Source: Flectonema sp. DT1601 (lineage: Eukaryota; Euglenozoa; Diplonemea; Diplonemida; Diplonemidae). Taken from it: a DNA stretch of 64,000 nt. Positions 24,520 to 34,790 of this stretch are shown one piece after another; position 1 is the first letter of the stretch, and every line of letters starts with the position of its first letter. The notes under the pieces are model-generated. The model saw only the letters and a list, made by a program, of their open reading frames with translations. It was not told the origin of the DNA and did no database searches. The stretch covers positions 372,001 through 436,000 of the forward strand of contig OZ025815.1 in assembly GCA_964019425.1 (NCBI GenBank), written 5' to 3'. The translations under genes and the position numbers were made by a program.

Positions 24520-24717
24520 ACAAAACAAATACAAAACAAAAAAAAATACATAAAGAAAATAATTTATCCTTTTATAAGTTATTCACTCCCTTCTGCAGAT
24601 TATAAAAAAATGTGAACTCTTGATATGATACTACAAAATAGTAAAATTAATTTTGTTATTGTTTGGTTTTTTTGTTTAAAAAATACTTTTAACACAGATG
24701 CTACTCTCTCCTGCAGC
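23994..24717. other. Intergenic region with long T tracts
   Basis: No coding sequence is seen. It holds T runs of ~30 nt at about 24350-24383 and 24480-24509, a short (TGCTTT)n tract at 24328-24352, and a C/T-rich stretch ending CTGCAG one base before the cyclase ATG. Confidence 0.6.
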
Positions 24718-26343
24718 ATGGAGTTGAATTCCGTTGCAAGCGACAAGATCGATAAATCGTCATGTGGTCTCACGGTAAGCATCAACAGCAGCAATGAGAA
24801 AGTACATTCAGCTGACGAAACGATTGAGTTAATAGAGTTGTCTAATGATCAAAATAAACATAAGAATATAAAAATAACAACAGAGTCGGGACCATCACCT
24901 AAAAGGACTCGACGGAGAAATATAAAAAGAAGCTCAGCAACATCTCAGGACTCTTTGTATGAACTAGCTGGACAGCTTAGACAAGAATCAAAAATATCAA
25001 TACCAGAGGAAAGTGATAATTTAGAAATGCTACCTCGTTCAGCTGGAACGTCGATTATGGTCCTTCAGAGAAGTCCTGAAATCGATCAGTTAATGAAGCA
25101 TTCAGAGTCGTTATCAGTGGCTGATATCAATTCAAACATCATTGGAAGGTTTTTTATGGAAACCAGAAGTGATAATCTCAGAACTCTCGCAATATACACT
25201 CCCAGTCTACTTCTTCTTGTGATACTTTTATTCATGGCGAACGTTAACGTTTGTAGCAGCAGTAGAAGAGCTGTTTATATAACTAGTTCTGTGTTTGTTG
25301 TGTTGTCAATGATGGGATTCACATTCGTATTACAACATGCTGTTCAGGGATATATGGATAATTGTAAACGAGAGATCCGAAATGAGATTGATCACAAAAA
25401 ACAAATGGAAGAAAGTGCTAAAAGGTTTGTTCCGACGGAGTTTCTTAATTTAGTTTCATCTGGGAAAGCGTTTACAGATGTGTCTGTTTATTATTCAGGT
25501 CAGAATGTTTCGGTTGAGGTCGATATCTTATTTAGTGACATTCGAGACTTTACTACTCTCAGCCAATCAATGGATAACATAGAAGCGTTCGATTGGTTAA
25601 ATAAATTCACACAACGAATGACACCACTGATCCGTATGAATGAAGGCTTCGTTAACAAATATCTCGGAGACGGTATCATGGCAATATTCACCACAGGTTC
25701 TGATGCGTTGTCTTGTGCCATTGAAATGCAAAATAGCATCGAATTCTTAAACAAAAGTACTGCACACGCAGCGCGATACAATGAAATAAAGATGGGCATT
25801 GGAATCCACAGCGGTATTGTAACAGCGGGTATGTTGGGTGACCAACACAGAACCGATACGGTGATGGTTGGAACAGCTGTTAATGTTGCTTGTCTTCTTG
25901 AAGGATTAACAAAAACATACGGAGCTAAAATTCTGATCACAGATCAAGTTCACGCTGAAGTTAGTGAAACCCGACCGATGCTTCTCAAAGATGATCGAAA
26001 GGTAGCATTAATTCAGTTCCCACACGTTCCTATTCCTATTGCGATCTTTGATATCTTCTGTACTGATGATCAGCGGCTTCGCAATTATAAAAGAGAAATT
26101 CAAACAACTTGGCAACAAGGACTGAACGCCTACTCTGTTGGTAACCTTTCAATGGCAGGATCTCGTTTTGCTGAATGCTTAGTTCACGGAAATAGCACTC
26201 GAGAAAAGCCTCTCGATAAAGCTGTTGCTGCTAAGATGGTATTACTGTATCAAAGAATGAGTAATTTGAACCCAAACTTTGGTGGGATTGATAACGTCTG
26301 GCAGCTGAATGCCGCCAGTCCAAAACCGAATCTCAATAATTAA
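24718..26343 (+). CDS. Class III adenylyl cyclase, membrane-anchored, atypical active site
   Basis: From the ATG at 24718 (AG acceptor-like site at 24715-24716) this is 541 residues. A disordered basic N-terminus is followed by two membrane segments (~160-182 and ~190-212), a short linker helix and a class III cyclase catalytic domain (~265-430). A tail of ~100 residues with a TPR-like look follows, as in many bacterial-type cyclases. The metal ligands are Asp274 (in FSDIRDF) and Asp318 (in YLGDG). Lys314 and Thr in 'DTVMVG' are the adenine-type choices, so ATP is the likely substrate. Asn389 of the N-x-A-x-R motif is kept, but the transition-state Arg is Leu393 (NVACLLE). The enzyme may therefore be weak or inactive, or work by heterodimerisation. 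An upstream in-frame ATG at 24625 is probably 5' UTR. Confidence 0.88.
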   Translation: MELNSVASDKIDKSSCGLTVSINSSNEKVHSADETIELIELSNDQNKHKNIKITTESGPSPKRTRRRNIKRSSATSQDSLYELAGQLRQESKISIPEESDNLEMLPRSAGTSIMVLQRSPEIDQLMKHSESLSVADINSNIIGRFFMETRSDNLRTLAIYTPSLLLLVILLFMANVNVCSSSRRAVYITSSVFVVLSMMGFTFVLQHAVQGYMDNCKREIRNEIDHKKQMEESAKRFVPTEFLNLVSSGKAFTDVSVYYSGQNVSVEVDILFSDIRDFTTLSQSMDNIEAFDWLNKFTQRMTPLIRMNEGFVNKYLGDGIMAIFTTGSDALSCAIEMQNSIEFLNKSTAHAARYNEIKMGIGIHSGIVTAGMLGDQHRTDTVMVGTAVNVACLLEGLTKTYGAKILITDQVHAEVSETRPMLLKDDRKVALIQFPHVPIPIAIFDIFCTDDQRLRNYKREIQTTWQQGLNAYSVGNLSMAGSRFAECLVHGNSTREKPLDKAVAAKMVLLYQRMSNLNPNFGGIDNVWQLNAASPKPNLNN

Positions 26344-28041
26344 TGAAGGCTGGTCATCACACGTATTCTTTGCTACCTTGTTTAACATTGGTTTATTTGT
26401 TCACAGATACTAATTGGTGTTTTCACCACAAGTTCTGGGAATCGGTACTGTGTTAAGCTGATTATTTTTCCTCACCTTCTTCCTGCTTCCTCTTATTTTC
26501 ACATAACTTGATCTTGTTATCTGTTTTGATATTTTTTTGCACCTTTAACCTGTTGTCCCACGTGAGCAATGTTGTTGTGATAATTTCTTTTTTTTTTCCC
26601 CTTCCGAATTTTATTAAGAAGGGCGTTTCTTTGATTAACAACTACAAATTTTTTTTTCCAGTCAAGTACTTTGATATTAATTTTGTTTTAATACCCTAAA
26701 GTTGTTACTGTTTTTACATTGTCAAAGTTTCACCCCCCTTCCGTATTTTATTAAGAAATCGTCTGCACAGGGACTAAAAGCGAGAGGGTATCGTCTCGTA
26801 GTATCTCGGTGTGATTTTACAGTTCAGTTCACGAATGGTTTTGCAACGGGTGTTTAGTTTCTTGTTCTTGTTTGTGTGTTGTCGTGTTGTCACCCCCTTC
26901 TCCCTGTTCTGTGTAAGGCTGATCTTCTTCTTTAGTTAATTAGTAATTGTTAATATTATGTGAGGCCTTTATTAGATGTCTGAACGCATCACAAGAGTCC
27001 TCTCTTAGGCCTTGTTCTTGTTGCCTGTGTGTGACATTGGCTCCCAATGTTTAGTTCTCTTTGGGGTTAGCGCCCTTTTGGCTTACTTGACTTGTTTTAC
27101 TCATAACACATTATTCTTGTTACCGTTCCTATTTTGGGAAATCTTTTTTTTATTAATTTAGTTAGCACACTACCCTTGAGACATGCTGCATTTACTCTCT
27201 ATGTTAACCCATACGGGTGTGAGCCTTCACTGTTAAAAGACAAACATGAATGTTCCTTTCTTTACCAAGGAGGATGATCATGGCCTTTGCTTTTGAATCG
27301 TTGTTAGTATGTCTCTGTGATGTTAATAATCTGATGTTAGTGTTGTTGCAGTTGATTAGGGTACTTTGCATTAATGTGTAGAGTATACCTCCCGTGTTAC
27401 ATTTACATTAGTTGTAATTGCTCAAGTTTTAGTTTTTATTCTTTTGATTCTTTCTGGTAGATTGATACTGTGAGTTAACGTTTATTCTCGCTAACTATAT
27501 TTAGTTGGCGAAGACTTGACTGACAGTTTCTACTCCTAGAAAGTAATCAATAATTGCTTTCATTGTATCTAATCGTGTTTTATTACTTGTTGCTTTTCAG
27601 TTTACCACCGTCTTTAGTTCACTTTTTTTTTTCTTTTTTTTTTCCATACTTTCTTTTTCCACCAATAGAGAAGAACATGTTATTACCTGTTCAATATTCT
27701 TTACACCACGAAGGAGCGGTGATTTCTCGCTTCCTCTCCTTCGATCTTCGATCTTTTTTTCCCCCCCATTATTATTATTATTATTATTATTATTCTGCGG
27801 GATGCAATTGCATGTCATTATCACATCACTTTTCTTACTATTGTTTCTGTCGTTGGAAAACCCTCTGAGAGGACTGGATTACAGTAATGCTGCTTATTAA
27901 ATTTACACCACGTGTTCAGTTGTTCTTGTGCTTTCTATGATCTCATGCAGATCTTTCACACTATTTTTATTATCAACCTGACTACCCTTTCACGTAATAC
28001 TGTTTATTGCAATATAATTATTTCTTCCATCACAGGTACTC
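26344..28041. other. Intergenic region, 1.7 kb
   Basis: No gene is seen. A family C repeat lies at 26630-26737 and an (ATT)n tract at 27768-27794. Before the next ATG is 'tttcttccatcacag', an acceptor-like site at 28034-28035. Confidence 0.6.
26630..26737 (+). repeat. Dispersed repeat family C copy
   Basis: It starts 'ctttgattaacaactac', runs through 'taaagttgttactg' and ends 'gtcaaagtttcacccccc'. It is nearly collinear with 20047-20150. Confidence 0.7.
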
Positions 28042-28428
28042 ATGGAAGGTCAGAATCTTCCAAAGAAAGGACTCCACCATGACTTTCCTGAGCCAGGCAT
28101 GGGAGGGATGGGAGGGATGGGTAAACTGGGAATGCTGATAGAAAGTGCACCGTTGCTGCTTTATTGGGTTAAGAGATTGCCGGCTTTCTTCGCCGGGTTT
28201 GTATTCTGTCTTTTAGTGTTCACCGTGTACTGGGGATCAGAAGGGATTAGTGAAACAATATTTCCAAACATTAGAGAGAATTGTGTCTTGCTAACTCTCA
28301 CAGCGGCATTTTCGCAGTTGCTCGACAGACACTTCTCAAAGCGTCGGCAAGAATCTGACGAGGAAATAAAATTTGAAGAAGGTCAAGTAAAAACAGAAGT
28401 CCTATACAGAGCTCCTAAATTAGACTAA
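28042..28428 (+). CDS. Small membrane protein of unknown function
   Basis: It has 128 residues. A Gly/Met-rich stretch (GMGGMGGMG, ~19-27) is followed by two hydrophobic segments (~29-45 and ~47-66), then a weaker one (~77-92), and a charged C-terminal tail with Glu/Lys. Homology to known families is not apparent. The ATG follows 'catcacag' by 6 nt. Regular codon use and the hydrophobic pattern support coding, but a short upstream exon cannot be excluded. Confidence 0.6.
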   Translation: MEGQNLPKKGLHHDFPEPGMGGMGGMGKLGMLIESAPLLLYWVKRLPAFFAGFVFCLLVFTVYWGSEGISETIFPNIRENCVLLTLTAAFSQLLDRHFSKRRQESDEEIKFEEGQVKTEVLYRAPKLD

Positions 28429-29445
28429 AAGACGATCTCTACTTCATTAGTTGGTCTTCACTTTAAAGATTCTATCCTACTGGATAGTTACCATCTACTG
28501 ACACTTAATGACAAGATGTTTATTAAATTTCAAATACTGCGATATCTCTCATTACGAGGGGGTGATGAGATTTAAGACAAATTATTTTGTACTGTTATTC
28601 ATTCACGTTAATAGGATGATCGCTTTCTTCTTGTGTTGGGAGAAATGTCAAATGGTCTGCAACATTGTGTGCATGACTTGAAAAGACTGCGAATATTCTT
28701 CCCGAGGATTTTTTTTTTTTTTAAATTTTTTATTTTCGTCTTCAACTTTATCATCGGTTATGTTCTGTGTTCCGTATTGATGTTCAAATGAATAGACGTG
28801 TCGATACTTCGACAGGTATCATCCAGCTATCTGGTGCCTACGTGAGGATGGTGTGTTAATGTTGTTTTGACGGTTTACTCAAAAAAACAGCGGATGCCAA
28901 CCGTGTGATGCTTGCTGCTGTTTTGGGAAGTAAATTAAACCCCCGTCAAACACACTTAAAACTAAAAAAAAAAAAAAAAAAAGAAGAAGAAGAAATGTTT
29001 TGCTACATCACACTTGATATCTCTAACAGTCGATTATTAAAATCCGGGGGGAGAAAACGCATTCCTTTTTTGTTTTGTTTTGTTTTTTTCTTTCTTCATC
29101 TTGACAACAAGTTGTTGTTTGAGAATGCTTTTGGTATAAAGCGATCAGCTTGAGATTTAAAAAAAAAAAAAAAGAAATAAATATAACCTAGTTTACAGTG
29201 CTCACACCCGTGGTGCACTTGACCTTGGCTTAGAAAATCCGTTGGTGTAATGTTGTGTTAAGGTTTTCCCCTTCTTGCAAGGCATTCTTCAATAAAATAT
29301 GATGTCCTGCTTGCGAAAAATAAATTTTGTTTTTGTATTCTGTGCATGCCGTTGTCAATTATTGTGTGCTTTGTTAACAGGCATCTGTATTTTTTCTCAC
29401 GGGAAAAAAAAAAGAAAAAAAAGAGTACAACAATAAAACAAAACC
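28429..29445. other. Intergenic region, 1.0 kb
   Basis: No coding sequence is seen. It contains A/T runs near 28715, 28965 and 29160. A pyrimidine-poor 'ttgttaacag' ending at 29380 lies 65 nt before the next ATG. Confidence 0.55.
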
Positions 29446-31254
29446 ATGGCAACTATCGTAGAGGATATCGAGGCTGAGTCCTTCCTTCCGATGTCACTAA
29501 CGAAGTTGTGTACTGATCTGGAGAATCAAATTGGAACAAGGAAGAGTATGACAGAACAACACTACAGAGATCGCGATGACTGGACAGCATTCTCAACAAA
29601 CATGAGAGCCATTATATCAGTTCATTATGACAAGGTATCTAATGCAGTAAGAGATTCTTTAGAAGCTATGCAAGCTGGTGATGATGGCAAAGAATCAATG
29701 ATAAAGTTAGGAGGAAATCTACGAGCTCTCCTTGACGCAACACAATACAGAATGATGAACGAAGAGACATTCGCAACTGCTCAGGAGGTTGATTTCGAAT
29801 TTGATTTCCCGACGTACATCGACTGGAATAGATTTGATACTTCATACATTGAAGCCACACGTGATATTAGTAACTCTGGTCCTGTTCTAGCAACACCAAG
29901 AACAAGAAAACCAACAGAAGAAGAACAGGCAGACTGGGAACAGCTTAGTAACAGAATTCGTGTTTACGTTAGAGGTGTAAAACAAAAGGAGGAAACGGGA
30001 AGGTTCTTTGTTCAAAAGATTAATTGTTTTCTTGATAACCTCCGCAACTGGAGATCAACAGACAAGGACGCCTCCCAAACAGAGTCTCCGCGAGGAGCTG
30101 CCGCAAAGGGAACACCTTCTGTGTCACGTCAAACTCTTAACGATATTGTTTTGAGAAAAGGTTTCTTTTCAACCTTTTTCAAAAAGGTAACTATTAAGGA
30201 ACCAGCCTTTGAGCACGTCTGCACGGTGTGGAAGGACCTCCCGCCTAAGGCATCAACCCCAAAGGCACAACCGCAAAAACAACTTCCTGAACCAGAAGCA
30301 GAAACCAACGGAAAGAAGAAGAAAAAGAAGAAGCAAGAAGTGTCAAAAGATCTCCCTCAGACCGTTTGTGGAGATGTCAGAATTCATTTATTTCAAGAAG
30401 TACCTTTTGGTGATCTCGAGGCAGTCTTACCACACAAAGTTGTTCAATTAAAGACTCTCGACACGTTAATGTTCGCTATTAAGATAATCGTATCTTTCGT
30501 ATTGTTGGCAATGACTATTAATAATTTAGTAGCGAAACCAAAACAAGGTGAACGTGTGAAAGGAACTTACTTGATCGTAGTTCTTGCTGTTGTTGCTCTT
30601 GTTAAACAAGCTGTTGGATTGATAACAGGCTGGCTCAGTATGAGGAAAGGATATGAAAGAGATGTTGATCGATTCGTTCAACGTAAACAGGCAGCTCAGG
30701 GAATGCCGGTTGTTGCTCAGTTAGTCGATGAAGCTAAGCAACAAGAGCTTAAAGAAATGCTTCTCACATACTTCTTTTTATGGAGAGAAGAAGTTCCAAT
30801 CTCAGCAGCTGCGATGGATATGAAAATTGAGAGATTTCTTAAACAAGTTTACAAACAAGATCTGGACTTTGATGAAACTGACGGTATAGAAAAACTAATC
30901 TCACTTGGAATCATTGCTGAAGTAGGCACTGACAAGAAAGGAGACCCTACTTATGGAGTTCAGTACACTCCTTCAGAGTGGGTTGAGACTCACCCTGATA
31001 GACCTCTCACCGCTTGTACTCAACGATTTCGTACTACCTCAACAAGAGATCTTGAGCAGTTTAAGCAAAAAGGAAGCAAACTAAAACTACTCGCCTCTAA
31101 AGCTCTCGAAGCAAAGGCTCTCAGTAGTGTTAAAGCTAAATCATTAAAGGCTGCAGTCTCAGTACCAAAGGACAAGATGACTAATGGAACAAAAGATCCA
31201 AAAGAAATGAAAGCGAAAAAAGCTCCGGCAAAGAAAACAAAAGGCACAAAATAA
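29446..31254 (+). CDS. TMEM143/DUF3754-family membrane protein
   Basis: A single exon encodes 602 residues. The N-terminal half is soluble, with a Lys-rich linker at ~289-297. The stretch 'FQEVPFGDLEAVLPHKVVQL', then 'KTLDTLMFAIKI', matches the DUF3754 core (typically ...iP..DLE.LfPg..v.m..lDr.ki). Two membrane segments follow (~340-358 and ~370-395). A helical C-terminal region includes 'LLTYFFLWRE', corresponding to the conserved L.Y.fLw.... segment, and the tail is strongly basic (Lys/Ala). TMEM143 proteins are mitochondrial or plastid membrane proteins in other eukaryotes; their biochemical role is unknown. The start context is 'aaaaccATGGC'. Family assignment is by motif recognition only. 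Confidence 0.78.
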   Translation: MATIVEDIEAESFLPMSLTKLCTDLENQIGTRKSMTEQHYRDRDDWTAFSTNMRAIISVHYDKVSNAVRDSLEAMQAGDDGKESMIKLGGNLRALLDATQYRMMNEETFATAQEVDFEFDFPTYIDWNRFDTSYIEATRDISNSGPVLATPRTRKPTEEEQADWEQLSNRIRVYVRGVKQKEETGRFFVQKINCFLDNLRNWRSTDKDASQTESPRGAAAKGTPSVSRQTLNDIVLRKGFFSTFFKKVTIKEPAFEHVCTVWKDLPPKASTPKAQPQKQLPEPEAETNGKKKKKKKQEVSKDLPQTVCGDVRIHLFQEVPFGDLEAVLPHKVVQLKTLDTLMFAIKIIVSFVLLAMTINNLVAKPKQGERVKGTYLIVVLAVVALVKQAVGLITGWLSMRKGYERDVDRFVQRKQAAQGMPVVAQLVDEAKQQELKEMLLTYFFLWREEVPISAAAMDMKIERFLKQVYKQDLDFDETDGIEKLISLGIIAEVGTDKKGDPTYGVQYTPSEWVETHPDRPLTACTQRFRTTSTRDLEQFKQKGSKLKLLASKALEAKALSSVKAKSLKAAVSVPKDKMTNGTKDPKEMKAKKAPAKKTKGTK

Positions 31255-32255
31255 AATCAGACATCATGCACATAGTCACATAGCCATGTTTCATAAGTTG
31301 GAATTGTAATGAAAAAATCAATCAGCTCACACCCAGTTACTTAAAGAAGTAATAAATTCTGAAGTGAATTATCTATTCTCGGCTGTTGAATACTCGTCGT
31401 GTTGACAGTGATTCCTTTGTACAATATTTATGACGAGCAGGTTGTAACTTCCGTTATTTAAACGATCGAGTACCAAGTGTCCTCCCATTAAATAATACAC
31501 GGATTCATCTTTGGGGAAGGTTTTTTTTTCTTTTCTTCTTTTCTTTTCCCCCTCTTATCAAGATGAGGGGAATTTGTTTCTTTTGTTTTTCATTTATTCT
31601 TCAAAATACCATCCACGTGATAATGGATGTCTACTCGATGTGATTCAGGCTGTTGTCCTATTACATTCCTATTCACTATGCTAACTATAGTTACTTTCTT
31701 GGTGTGCCTTAGAACTCATCAAGAAATCTATACGATATTTTCATCAAGGGCAAATCAAGGGCAAAGGGTGTTTCCCACACAAATAATTTCAGAACGAACT
31801 GTTTATTATAAACTCTAAAATGGCTGGGAACCAAAGACAGCTCGACTTCTCGATGCGTCCCCCCCCTGTTCTTGCTTGTTTCAAGTTACCAATTCTACTG
31901 GGAATCAATTCACTGCTCACTTTATTCGAAGTCCGTAGCCATTTTTAATTTTTGTAATAAACTCCTCGTTTTGAAACTATTTGTGTAGTAAATGCTAGTT
32001 TGCGCAAATACAGTGACTTGTTCGTTATCTTGATTTTTATAAATACCAATTTTAAGAGTGGATTATTATCCTCTCTGTTTTGAAGAGGGGGTATGATTTC
32101 CTTTGATCGTTTTAAAGTTTTTTTTTTTCTTTGTTTTATTTATCTGTTGCTGTCATTAATCTTCTCTATCCTCTCCTGTTCATTCAAGTTATCCAGTCTC
32201 AAAATTATTGATTTTTTGGATACTTGTTCATGTCCTCGTTCCTGATTTTTAAATT

Positions 32256-32286
<31 letters not shown>

Positions 32287-33064
32287 GGGGGCGAGTTAAA
32301 GAAAGATTCGGCGGCTTCAAAATAAAAAAAATAAAAAGCAGAGTTTTTTGTGCATCAACATAACATAACCATAACCCTCCCTCTTAAGTTATAAATACGT
32401 AATTTTAAAAATATCAAACAAGTGATTGCTTCGTGTGACGTGAGCAACGATACGTAGCCAGCTCATTTGCATCAAACAAAAAAAAAAAAAAAAAGAATAC
32501 CCTTTAAGAAAAACTGGGTTTAGTGAAATTATAAAAAAACAGCTCATCCTCGCTGATCGATCCGTTGCTTGTGAGTTGGTTTTTTTTTTTTTTTTTTTTT
32601 TTTTCCCCTAATGTGGAATTCACATTTTCCAGTCGAGGATTGTGTGGTCCTATCCCCCCACTTTTTTGTTTTTTCTTTCAAGCGAATGAGAGACAGATAA
32701 TGTAGAAAAAAAAAAAAAAAAAAAGAAGGAAAAAAAGGAAAAGAAAAAAGAATAAAAAACAACAACAAAAAGAGTATGATCTAAATTCACACTTATCAAC
32801 GTTGTTCGTGATGTTAATCTCAGAAACAAGAATACGTTACTTTGTTGAGATTGGACAACATAATTTCACGCAAAAAAAAAAAAAAAAAAAAAACAAACTT
32901 TCACGTCCACCCTTAAAACGATATTCGCTCACATGAAATTTCTTCAGTTTCTTTAATACTAATTTCACTTCAGGAATGACATCTGTCGGTAATAGGAAAG
33001 CGACTTCAATATTTTACTTAACGTGACTACTTTAGTCACCTTCTCATGTCTTCAGGTCATTAAT
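31255..33064. other. Intergenic region, 1.8 kb
   Basis: Nothing coding is recognised. There are long T runs at ~32259-32286 and ~32580-32604 and A runs at ~32480, ~32705 and ~32875. A pyrimidine-rich 'ttctcatgtcttcag' ends at 33055, 9 nt before the next ATG. Confidence 0.55.
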
Positions 33065-33691
33065 ATGCCTCGAAGGGCAGATCTTTATTTATCACAAAAA
33101 CGTTTTGAGCGAATATTTGGAATCACAACCGTCATAAGAGAAGTCGTTCAACCGACTAATAAAAAAGGTGCTGTGATATGCGTCGTATGTAAGAAATCAT
33201 ACGGTCAGATGGAGGAGTGCAGCAGATGCTTTAGTTTGTCTCATGAAGTATGCGGCGGTGCTTATAGTGGAGTAAAGTTCCCAGTTTGTGAAGGATGTGG
33301 TAGAGAAGAAAGTGATAGTGACTTATCAGAAGCTGTTTGTGTTGGTATCGCAAGTACTACCACATCATCTAATGCCGAAGAGGAATCTCTTGGTAGTCTG
33401 AGGGATATGATTGTTAGTGAAACAGACTCTGATTCAATTAATAACAAAAGGCATCAACCACTTCCTCCACAAGATAAACGACATCAACCAGACACTTCGT
33501 CTTGTAGCTCTCAAGCAATGTGTGTCGACCCCTCAAACGCCAGCACTCCAACAGCAACGGAAGAAGATGCTGACAGCTCACTTGGCAGCCTACGAGAAAT
33601 GATCAACTCAGATCCAACTGAAGAGGAAGAAGAAGAAGAAGATACGGAGTTTGAGAACATCGAAGAATCACAAACCGATTCCACTGAATAA
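33065..33691 (+). CDS. PHD-like zinc-finger protein with acidic tail
   Basis: It has 208 residues from the ATG at 33065; an in-frame GTG further upstream lies before the AG at 33054-33055 and is not used here. Residues ~39-78 hold the spacing C-x2-C-x9-C-x2-C-x4-H-x2-C-x11-C-x2-C, a C4HC3 PHD-type finger with a short second loop. PHD fingers usually read histone H3 tails. The rest is disordered and acidic and ends in a run of Glu. A motif SLGSLR-D/E-MI is present twice (around 33390 and 33583), each followed by an acidic Ser/Asp/Glu stretch; it looks like a duplicated short interaction motif. The aromatic cage residues typical of methyl-lysine readers are not obvious. Confidence 0.68.
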   Translation: MPRRADLYLSQKRFERIFGITTVIREVVQPTNKKGAVICVVCKKSYGQMEECSRCFSLSHEVCGGAYSGVKFPVCEGCGREESDSDLSEAVCVGIASTTTSSNAEEESLGSLRDMIVSETDSDSINNKRHQPLPPQDKRHQPDTSSCSSQAMCVDPSNASTPTATEEDADSSLGSLREMINSDPTEEEEEEEDTEFENIEESQTDSTE

Positions 33692-33935
33692 CCAAAACAG
33701 CTACTCAAAAGACGAGTTAGTGTTCCTGTCACTTGATTCTGTAGTTCGATAGGTAGAGTGTGACGTTATCGTTGTAGAGAAGTTGTTGGTCATTAGAAAT
33801 GATTAATCAAAAGTAATGTTGTATTGGAATTAATTAATTATTTACGATACTTCCTCATCAAGGACTCATTAATGACTACATTACTTTAGTAGGAAGGGAA
33901 AGTTTGCTATCAGAGCATTGTTTTTGAACTAAAAG
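33692..33935. other. Intergenic region before the hairpin array
   Basis: AT-rich, with no coding frame. It leads into the tandem structured units that start at about 33936. Confidence 0.5.
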
Positions 33936-34520
33936 TAGAATATTTCTTAACAGCAAAAATATCTTTCTTTGGCGGTAAGCGACTGCCTGAGATAAGGACA
34001 CCCAACGATGGCAGGGGTGGTCTACTCTCCTGTCTCGTTATGGTGTGGACGAATCAAAACTGAACATTTAAACATTTACTTGTCGTGAGAACTACGACAA
34101 GGGACACCTTCTCAAATATTGTAGCCGAGAGGGGGATGCGTCCCTCTCTCGTGTTCGATGGCTTTATTGTCACAAAAATAGAACATTTCTTAACAGCAAA
34201 CTTCTCATTGATAGCATTCGGCTACAGGCGAGAAACTAGCCCGCTCAGTGATTCTCTTGTTGTGGCGGGGGGAGGTCTACTCCTCTCCCTGCCTGGTAAG
34301 TGTTATTGGCAACGATAGAATATTTCTAAACAGTTAACATGTAACAAGTTGTTGTGCGAACTCAGTTTACGACTAGCGGGAATAGCTTCCCGATTACTCT
34401 TGTGATTGATATCACATTCTGTGAGTGACTTCTATGTGACGGGGGAGGTCCGCACCTCCCCCGTCGTTAAGTATCGGCTTGTAGTCACCAAAGATAGAAT
34501 ATTTCTATACAGTGAACATG
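33936..34520 (+). ncRNA. Degenerate tandem array of two-hairpin units, candidate structured RNAs
   Basis: An 18-nt box of the form TAGAAyATTTCTwAACAG recurs at 33936, 34179, 34316 and 34495 (the last with TATACAG). The box is itself a mini-hairpin (AGAA-yAT-TTCT). Strong hairpins lie between and before the boxes. One class is GC-rich with a tetraloop-like apex: 34006-34037, 34126-34151 (10 bp, loop ATGCGT), 34264-34293 (12 bp with two G-U pairs) and 34438-34465 (12 perfect bp, loop CCGC). The other class lies upstream: 33971-33987 (6 bp), 34079-34101 (8 bp) and 34377-34392 (6 bp). Arm sequences differ between units, yet pairing is kept. Two hairpins followed by an ACA-containing box resembles H/ACA snoRNA architecture, but the box distances are not canonical. 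Strand is assumed from the genes around it. Confidence 0.5.
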
Positions 34521-34732
34521 TACTTGAAAACTTGTGATCAGCAGCTTATAAATTGAGAAGACATTTCGAAGGTAAACACTTCTGATTGTTTATCAGAGGG
34601 AAGATGTTTTAAATATAGAAAGAAGATGAACTGGTCTTTAGACCTTCCATTTAGGTAACAAGCAGCATCGTAGACGACAATTATGTTAACAACTTCTTCC
34701 CTAACAGTGAATAGAATCAGGACTCTTAGTTC

Positions 34733-34766
<34 letters not shown>

Positions 34767-34790
34767 CACAACAAGTTCACACTCTTTAGA
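34521..34790. other. Upstream region of PDZ/zinc-finger gene
   Basis: It contains an A run at ~34737-34765 and 'cacactctttag' ending one base before the ATG at 34791. An earlier in-frame ATG at 34683 reads through the A run and is judged non-coding. Confidence 0.5.

Noticed and set aside
24625-24717. Upstream ATG for the adenylyl cyclase
   Set aside because: The added residues are AT-rich-derived, and a pyrimidine tract plus CAG sits directly before the ATG at 24718.
33936-34520. CRISPR array
   Set aside because: The repeats are few, unevenly spaced (137-243 bp) and degenerate, and the genome is eukaryotic.
34683-34790. Upstream ATG extending the PDZ/zinc-finger protein by 36 residues
   Set aside because: The extension reads through a poly-A run as Lys repeats, and an acceptor-like TTTAG lies one base before the better ATG at 34791.
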